Positions 16,812 through 21,414 of a DNA stretch of 21,414 nucleotides are shown here, piece by piece. The notes beneath the pieces are model-generated. The model was not told the DNA's origin, searched no databases, and saw only the letters and a list, made by a program, of their open reading frames with translations. The stretch is taken from positions 1-21,414 of the forward strand of contig MWBK01000068.1 of NCBI GenBank assembly GCA_002069025.1, given 5' to 3'. This DNA comes from Bacteroidetes bacterium ADurb.Bin302 (GTDB taxonomy: Bacteria > Bacteroidota > Bacteroidia > Bacteroidales > Paludibacteraceae). A program made the translations under genes and the position numbers. Positions within the stretch are counted from its first letter, which is position 1. Each line of letters opens with the position of its first letter.

Positions 16812-17696
16812 TTAGTCAGTTGTTGTTTTTTTTAGTGTTCTCTTTTTAGTCTCAGTTATTGGTTCTGTAGTTTCTTCTTCTTCTTTCAGTTTTTTTAATT
16901 GAGCTTTAAAAGATTTTGTTTTAATGGTTTGCATAGCTTTTTTTGCAGCTTCTTGTTGCGATTCTTTTTTGCTTAAACCATGTCCGGTGCCAACTATTAT
17001 TCCTTCTACTTCAATTCTTGAATGAAAATTTGAAATATTGTGTGCTTTATCATAATCAACGTTAGCAACAATAAAATTATATTGATACTTATAACGTTGT
17101 GCCCATTCAATAAATCGTGATTTAAAATTTACCTCATTTTCTACTGTTTGGTATAAATCAATATATTTTTCAAGTACAATTTTATTGATAAAGAACTTAC
17201 ATTTAGCGAAGCCTCTGTCAAGATAAATGGCTCCCATTAATGCCTCTAAAGCATTTCCGTTGATATGTACTTTTTGAAAGTTCTGTGTACTCTTTTTGTC
17301 GGATATAACCATACGATCTAATCCTAATTTAACGGCAAGATCATCTAATGTTGAGCGTTGAACCAAACGGGAGCGAATACAGGTTAATTCTCCCTCTTTC
17401 TTATTTGGAAATTCTTTGTATAGAATATCAGATACAGCCGCGCTTAAAATCGCATCGCCCAAGTATTCTAAACGTTCATTATTTAAGGTATCACCTGTTG
17501 CTGTCTTTATATATGTAGAACGATGTAGTAGAGCTAGGTTGTAGTACTCCATATTAATAGGAGTAAAACCAAGCATTTTTTTTAAATGGAAATAAGGTTC
17601 TTCCTTTTTTGAAAAAAAGAACCTTATTTTCGATTTTATTTCTTTTATCAAAATGATAAATCGTTTAATCGGATTATTTGACAAATTTCTTAACAA
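16812..17696 (-). CDS. rnc: Ribonuclease III, probable TTG start overlapping fabF
   Basis: Double-strand-specific endonuclease for rRNA and mRNA processing. The catalytic domain carries the signature ERLEYLGDAILSAAVSDILY and the second acidic site ALEALMGAIYLDRGF. A C-terminal double-stranded RNA-binding domain follows (FKSRFIEWAQ ... GTGHGLSKKESQQEAAKKAMQ). A basic tail rich in Lys and Thr extends beyond it. The frame is open up to an ATG at 17774, giving 320 residues, but that start would overlap fabF by 101 bases and its first 26 residues look like read-through of fabF in another frame. No ATG lies between there and the conserved part. TTG at 17696 (LLRNLSNNPIKRFIIL) gives 294 residues with a 23-base overlap and resembles the N-terminus of related proteins as I recall them. 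TTG at 17684 is another option. Function certain, start uncertain. Confidence 0.92.
   Translation of the reverse strand: MLRNLSNNPIKRFIILIKEIKSKIRFFFSKKEEPYFHLKKMLGFTPINMEYYNLALLHRSTYIKTATGDTLNNERLEYLGDAILSAAVSDILYKEFPNKKEGELTCIRSRLVQRSTLDDLAVKLGLDRMVISDKKSTQNFQKVHINGNALEALMGAIYLDRGFAKCKFFINKIVLEKYIDLYQTVENEVNFKSRFIEWAQRYKYQYNFIVANVDYDKAHNISNFHSRIEVEGIIVGTGHGLSKKESQQEAAKKAMQTIKTKSFKAQLKKLKEEEETTEPITETKKRTLKKTTTD
17590..17629 (-). other. Long hairpin inside the 5' part of rnc
   Basis: AAATAAGGTTCTT (17590-17602) pairs perfectly over 13 bp with AAGAACCTTATTT (17617-17629). Between them TTTTTT and AAAAAA can continue the helix past a two-base bulge, giving close to 18 bp in all. In the minus-strand RNA it starts about 22 codons into rnc. 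There is no T tract after it, so it is not a normal terminator. It could be a target for RNase III itself. Confidence 0.55.
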
Positions 17697-18930
17697 TGAT
17701 GCTCGCGTTGTGTCCTCCAAATCCAAAAGTATTGGATAATGCTGCACGAACAATGCGTTTTTGTGCTTTGCCAAATGTAAAGTTAAGACGATAATCTATT
17801 TCTTCATCTTCCTCACCTGTAAAATTAATCGTAGGTGGTACAATGTCGTTTTGTACAGACAAAACACAGGCTATGGTCTCAACAGCACCTGTTGCACCCA
17901 ATAAGTGTCCGGTCATTGATTTTGTTGAACTGATATTGAGTTTGTAGGCATGTTCGCCAAAAACTTGTTTAATGGCTTTCACTTCAGAGATATCTCCTAC
18001 GGGTGTAGAAGTTCCGTGAACATTTATGTAATCAATATCCTCAGGAGTCATATTGGCGTCCTTCAAGGCATTCTTCATTACTAAAATGGCTCCTGCACCT
18101 TCCGGATGTGATGCTGTTAGATGGTAGGCATCAGCTGATGCGCCTTCTCCGGCTACCTCTGCATAAATTTTGGCACCTCGTTTAATGGCATGCTCCAATT
18201 CTTCTAAAATAAGGCATCCTGCACCTTCACCCATTACAAAGCCATCGCGGCTTTTGCTAAAAGGACGTGATGCTGTTTGAGGGCTATCGTTGCGTGTAGA
18301 AATTGCGTGCATAGAGTTGAATCCGCCAACTCCACCTTGTGTAATAGGTGCCTCAGCACCACCTGCTACTATAATATCGGCTTTTCCCAAACGAATGTGG
18401 TTATAAGCATTTGTTAAAGCATTAGTTCCTGATGCACAAGCTGATACACATGCAAAATTCAGACCTCTAAATCCATATTCCATTGAAATATGTCCGCATG
18501 CAATATCTGCAATCATTTTGGGAATGAAAAACGGACTAAAACGTGGTGTTCCGTCTCCTTTTGCGAATTCGCAAAATTCTTGTTCGAAGGTTGATAAACC
18601 TCCAATACCAACTCCAAAAATAACACCGATGCGATCTAAGTCTTCTTTTTCTTTATCGATGTTTGAATCTAAGATGGCTTGCCTTGCCGCTACAATGGCA
18701 TATTGAGTATATAAATCGTGTTTTTTAAGTTCTTTTCTATCGAAGTGTTGATTTGCGTCAAAACCTTTCACTTCGCAAGCAAATTGTGTTTTGAATTTTG
18801 AAGTATCAAAACGAGTAATAGGTCCGGCTCCACTCACACCACTTAACAAAGCACTCCAGAAATCCGGAACGTTATTGCCTATTGGTGTCAGTGCACCCAA
18901 ACCTGTTACTACTACTCTTTTTAATTCCAT
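17674..18930 (-). CDS. fabF: 3-Oxoacyl-[acyl-carrier-protein] synthase II
   Basis: Condenses malonyl-ACP with acyl-ACP in fatty-acid elongation. The protein has 418 residues. The catalytic triad is complete: Cys165 in VSACASGTN, His305 in VHGTSTPVGD and His342 in GHLLGATGAVE, with the supporting Lys337 in STKSM. The glycine-rich end NTFGFGGHNASI is present. The start is ATG at 18930 (MELKRVVVTGLGALTPIG); an in-frame TTG nine bases upstream is not needed. It follows acpP by 17 bases and overlaps rnc at its 3' end, so translation of rnc is probably coupled to fabF. Confidence 0.96.
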   Translation of the reverse strand: MELKRVVVTGLGALTPIGNNVPDFWSALLSGVSGAGPITRFDTSKFKTQFACEVKGFDANQHFDRKELKKHDLYTQYAIVAARQAILDSNIDKEKEDLDRIGVIFGVGIGGLSTFEQEFCEFAKGDGTPRFSPFFIPKMIADIACGHISMEYGFRGLNFACVSACASGTNALTNAYNHIRLGKADIIVAGGAEAPITQGGVGGFNSMHAISTRNDSPQTASRPFSKSRDGFVMGEGAGCLILEELEHAIKRGAKIYAEVAGEGASADAYHLTASHPEGAGAILVMKNALKDANMTPEDIDYINVHGTSTPVGDISEVKAIKQVFGEHAYKLNISSTKSMTGHLLGATGAVETIACVLSVQNDIVPPTINFTGEEDEEIDYRLNFTFGKAQKRIVRAALSNTFGFGGHNASIIVKKFVK

Positions 18931-18947
18931 AAAATGCAAAGAGCTGT

Positions 18948-19184
18948 TTATTTTCCGTTAGCTTCGATGTAGTTGATAGCGTCTTGTACAGTTGCGATTT
19001 TTTCTACTTGGTCATCAGGAATTTGAATACCGAACTCTTTCTCAAATTCCATAATCATTTCTACTGTGTCCAATGAATCAGCTCCTAAATCAGCTGTGAA
19101 GCTTGCTTCAGGAACAACTTCTGATTCTTCAACGCCTAACTTTTCTACAATGATAGCTTTTACTTTAGATGCTACTTCTGACAT
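18948..19184 (-). CDS. acpP: Acyl carrier protein
   Basis: Small acidic carrier of growing fatty acyl chains. The protein has 78 residues, the standard length. Ser37 in [16 protein letters not shown] is the 4'-phosphopantetheine attachment site. It is the first gene of the unit acpP-fabF-rnc-acyl-CoA synthetase, read from the promoter at 19235-19228. The order acpP-fabF-rnc is a familiar bacterial arrangement. Confidence 0.97.
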   Translation of the reverse strand: MSEVASKVKAIIVEKLGVEESEVVPEASFTADLGADSLDTVEMIMEFEKEFGIQIPDDQVEKIATVQDAINYIEANGK

Positions 19185-19227
19185 AACCTTAAATTTTAGT
19201 TAGTAAATAGTTTAAATTTTTGTGCTG

Positions 19228-19235
19228 CAAAGATA
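19228..19235 (-). promoter_or_regulatory. -7 promoter element of the acpP operon
   Basis: TATCTTTG on the minus strand matches TAnnTTTG, giving a leader of about 37 bases. The -33 region has only a weak GTTTAC. The gap from here to purN (19236-19405) is AT-rich and has no gene. Confidence 0.65.
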
Positions 19236-19354
19236 AGTCATTTTATGTAAACTGCAGCTATTTTGAAATTAAAATATGCACAAAACAACCAAAAATGTGC
19301 AATCATTATTATGCGAGATATTAAAATTGGTACTTAATTATTTGATTTTTAATT

Positions 19355-19381
19355 TGTTGATAAAATGTTAAATGTTGATAA
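19355..19381 (+). repeat. Tandem-spaced direct repeat TGTTGATAA upstream of purN
   Basis: TGTTGATAA occurs at 19355-19363 and again at 19373-19381, an 18-base period, 25 bases upstream of the purN -7 element. It could be a paired regulator site, but two 9-base matches in AT-rich DNA may be chance. Confidence 0.3.
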
Positions 19382-19405
19382 CTTTTTTTTTTGAATACTT
19401 TGCTG

Positions 19406-19413
19406 TACATTTG
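19406..19413 (+). promoter_or_regulatory. -7 promoter element of purN
   Basis: TACATTTG matches TAnnTTTG and lies 15 bases before the chosen ATG. It falls inside the upstream extension of the frame, so it sets the start downstream. Confidence 0.62.
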
Positions 19414-19428
19414 TGCAAAATTATAATC

Positions 19429-19998
19429 ATGAAAAAAGTTGCAATTTTTGCATCCGGTTCAGGAAGTAATGCTGAAAATATTATAAACTACTATAAAGAT
19501 AGTAGAGAAATATTCTTTCCTCTTATTCTCACTAATAAAGCTGATGCATATATATGCGAGCGCGCAAAAAACTTAAATGTACCATGTATTGTTTTTCAAA
19601 AACAAGATATGAGTAATGGTGTTTTGCTGAAAATATTGAAAGATGCAGACATCGATTTTATAGTATTAGCCGGTTTCTTGTTAAAAGTATCAGACGAAAT
19701 TATAGCAGCATATCCCAAAAAAATAGTAAATATTCATCCTGCACTTTTACCTAAATTCGGTGGTAAAGGTATGTATGGAGATAGGGTGCACGAAGCGGTT
19801 GTTGAGGCCGGGGAAACAGAAAGTGGCATCACCATACATTATATAGATAATCATTATGATGCCGGAACTATTATTTTTCAGGCAAAATGTGAAGTTCTTC
19901 CATCCGATAAGCCTTCTGATGTGGCAACTAAGGTCCATGCTCTAGAATATGCTAATTATCCGAGAGTTATAGGTGAATGTATACTTAGAGATGCCTAG
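19429..19998 (+). CDS. purN: Phosphoribosylglycinamide formyltransferase
   Basis: Transfers the formyl group of 10-formyltetrahydrofolate to GAR in the third step of purine synthesis. The protein has 189 residues. The phosphate-binding loop is FASGSGSNAENI (7-18). The active site has Asn101 and His103 in NIHPALLPKFGGKGMYG, and the folate-side aspartate in HYIDNHYDAG (Asp144). The frame is open from 19372, but the promoter element at 19406-19413 rules out the first 19 codons; MKKVAIFASGSGSNAENI is the normal start. It is divergent from the acpP operon. No clear terminator before dnaE. Confidence 0.96.
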   Translation: MKKVAIFASGSGSNAENIINYYKDSREIFFPLILTNKADAYICERAKNLNVPCIVFQKQDMSNGVLLKILKDADIDFIVLAGFLLKVSDEIIAAYPKKIVNIHPALLPKFGGKGMYGDRVHEAVVEAGETESGITIHYIDNHYDAGTIIFQAKCEVLPSDKPSDVATKVHALEYANYPRVIGECILRDA

Positions 19999-20053
19999 AT
20001 TGCTTGTTCATAACTTTTAGTTAAAAGTCTTTTTTTATAGCTTGTATTCTCTG

Positions 20054-20061
20054 TATCTTTG
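20054..20061 (+). promoter_or_regulatory. -7 promoter element of dnaE
   Basis: TATCTTTG matches TAnnTTTG, 43 bases before the dnaE ATG and 55 bases after the purN stop. The -33 region is T-rich without a clear TTTG. Confidence 0.62.
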
Positions 20062-20062
20062 A

Positions 20063-20092
20063 AATTCTGACAAACAAAAAACAGTCAGAATT
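20063..20092 (+). other. Hairpin in the dnaE 5' leader
   Basis: AATTCTGAC (20063-20071) and GTCAGAATT (20084-20092) form a perfect 9-bp stem around a 12-base A-rich loop. It starts within a base or two of the -7 element and so would sit at the very 5' end of the mRNA or straddle the start site. It may protect the mRNA 5' end or be an inverted-repeat protein site. There is no T tract. Confidence 0.45.
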
Positions 20093-20104
20093 AAAGATTT
20101 GATT

Positions 20105-21414
20105 ATGAGTTTTGTACACCTACACGTCCACTCCCACTATTCTGTTTTAGACGGAATGTCTAAAGTTCCTGATTTAATTAATAAAGCAGTTGCTTGCGGT
20201 ATGCCGGCTATTGCTCTTACCGACCATGGAAACATGTTCGGTATAAAGGAATTTATAGACGAGGTTAATAGATTAAATGCTAAGCCTAAAAAAGAATTAG
20301 CTGAATGTCGTAAGGAACTTGAAAAAGCTTCAAACGAAGAGGAAAGGGCTAAGTTGGAAATAAAATGTGCCGAGTTGAAGGCAAAAATAGATTCATATAT
20401 ACCATTCAAAGGAATAGTTGGAGTTGAAGCATATTGCGCCCGTCGTACTTTGTTTGATAAAGATAAAAATGTAAAAACTGTACATCCTGAATCAAAAAAA
20501 GAATATATTGTTGACTCGAGTGGTTATCACCTTATATTATTAGCAAAAAACAAAAAAGGATATCAAAATCTGTGTAAGCTTGTTTCTCAGTCGTGGATTG
20601 ATGGATATTATAGTAGGCCCCGTATAGATAAGAATATATTAGAAAAATATAAAGAAGGTTTGATTATATGTTCTGCTTGCTTAGGTGGTGAATTACCGCA
20701 ACTTATAATGCAAAATAAGGTTGATGAGGCTGAAAAATCAGTTCGCTGGTTTAAAAGTGTATTTGGCGATGATTACTATATTGAGATTCAACGTCATAAG
20801 ACGAATAAACCTAATGGAGATCAAAATGTTTATGAAAGGCAACAGCAAATAAATCCTATTTTGCTTGATTTGGCGCGTAAAACGAATACAAAAATAATTG
20901 CTTCTAATGACGTGCACTTTGTAGAGGAGTCGCATTCGGAGGCTCATGATCGTTTAATCTGTTTAAGTACAGGTAAATATTTAGATGAAACCGATAGAAT
21001 GCATTATACCAAACAAGAGTGGTTAAAAACACCGGACGAAATGTCTGCTATTTTCTCAGATTTGCCGGAAGCTATCTCGAACACTCTTGAAATAGCCGAT
21101 AAAATTGAGCCGTATTCAATCGAATCAGATCCAATTATGCCTAAATTTGAGATTCCTAAGGAGTTTGGTACCGAAGAAGATTATCACAAAAAATTCACCG
21201 ATCAGGATTTATTCGAAGAATTTACTTGCAACGAAAAGGGTGAAGTTGTATTGTCGAAAGAAGATGCAGATAATAAAATTAAGAAACTCGGTGGTTATGA
21301 GAAGTTGTATCGTATAAAGTTGGAGGCTGATTATTTGGCTGATTTAGCATGGAAAGGTGCTGCAATACGTTATGGCAAAGAATTGACAGAGGAACAGCGA
21401 GAACGTATAATATT
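20105..21414 (+). CDS. dnaE: DNA polymerase III alpha subunit, N-terminal part, cut by window edge
   Basis: Replicative polymerase catalytic subunit. The 436 N-terminal residues are in the window, out of more than 1,100 expected; the polymerase active site is beyond the edge. The PHP domain opens with FVHLHVHSHYSVLDG (3-17) and continues with TDHGNMFG (39-46), PFKGIVGVEAYCARR and ASNDVHF. A highly charged helical insert (about residues 58-98, starting KPKKELAECRKELEKA) splits the PHP domain. The metal-binding histidines visible here are kept. The start MSFVHLHVHS is natural. It is DnaE type, not PolC, because no exonuclease domain precedes or interrupts the PHP domain in the visible part. Confidence 0.95.
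   Translation, partial: MSFVHLHVHSHYSVLDGMSKVPDLINKAVACGMPAIALTDHGNMFGIKEFIDEVNRLNAKPKKELAECRKELEKASNEEERAKLEIKCAELKAKIDSYIPFKGIVGVEAYCARRTLFDKDKNVKTVHPESKKEYIVDSSGYHLILLAKNKKGYQNLCKLVSQSWIDGYYSRPRIDKNILEKYKEGLIICSACLGGELPQLIMQNKVDEAEKSVRWFKSVFGDDYYIEIQRHKTNKPNGDQNVYERQQQINPILLDLARKTNTKIIASNDVHFVEESHSEAHDRLICLSTGKYLDETDRMHYTKQEWLKTPDEMSAIFSDLPEAISNTLEIADKIEPYSIESDPIMPKFEIPKEFGTEEDYHKKFTDQDLFEEFTCNEKGEVVLSKEDADNKIKKLGGYEKLYRIKLEADYLADLAWKGAAIRYGKELTEEQRERII

Noticed and set aside
1..21414. tRNA genes, CRISPR arrays, toxin-antitoxin or defence systems
   Set aside because: Nearly all of the window is core metabolic genes in tight units; intergenic gaps are short, and I found no cloverleaf, spaced repeat array or defence-type domain.

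Overview
The window looks like chromosomal core DNA of a low-GC member of the Bacteroidota, most likely order Bacteroidales. The main evidence is that six of the annotated genes, plus a leader peptide, are preceded by a TAnnTTTG -7 element, the promoter signature of this phylum. The gene families also fit: diaminopimelate dehydrogenase, the NfnA/GltA-type flavoprotein pair, hexameric glutamate dehydrogenase, and the acpP-fabF-rnc block divergent from purN. I see no tRNA, rRNA, insertion sequence, phage gene or CRISPR array.

Left part (1-5168). ilvD on the minus strand runs off the left edge. It is preceded by what looks like a complete transcription-attenuation leader: a promoter, a 16-residue peptide with ten Val/Ile/Leu residues, and a rho-independent hairpin just before the ilvD start. 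Divergent from it is a phosphoglucomutase/phosphomannomutase gene. A perfect bidirectional terminator separates that gene from a convergent CorA-type divalent cation transporter. The CorA leader RNA can fold in two mutually exclusive ways, one of which hides an unusually strong Shine-Dalgarno sequence.

Nitrogen and redox block (5126-9974, minus strand). gdhA has its own promoter and terminator. Downstream is a tight run of nfnA-like, gltA-like and ddh genes. The flavoprotein pair has the cluster ligands expected of an NfnAB-type transhydrogenase. It could supply NADPH to the two reductive aminations encoded beside it, to glutamate and to meso-diaminopimelate.

Middle plus-strand block (10211-14959). 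This holds a small membrane-anchored protein of unknown role, valS, and a PLP lyase of the tryptophanase/tyrosine phenol-lyase family. By my alignment from memory, the lyase carries the tyrosine phenol-lyase type of residue at two specificity positions and lacks an otherwise conserved arginine of the PLP pocket.

Lipid block (14924-19235, minus strand). acpP, fabF, rnc and a long-chain acyl-CoA synthetase form a compact operon. rnc overlaps fabF, probably starts at TTG, and contains a long hairpin near its 5' end that RNase III itself might cut.

Right edge (19355-21414, plus strand). purN, then the 5' part of dnaE, which has a charged helical insert in its PHP domain and runs off the right edge.

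The most interesting signals are regulatory RNA structures (ilv attenuator, corA leader, rnc hairpin) and the atypical tryptophanase-family enzyme. I see no clearly new multi-gene system.
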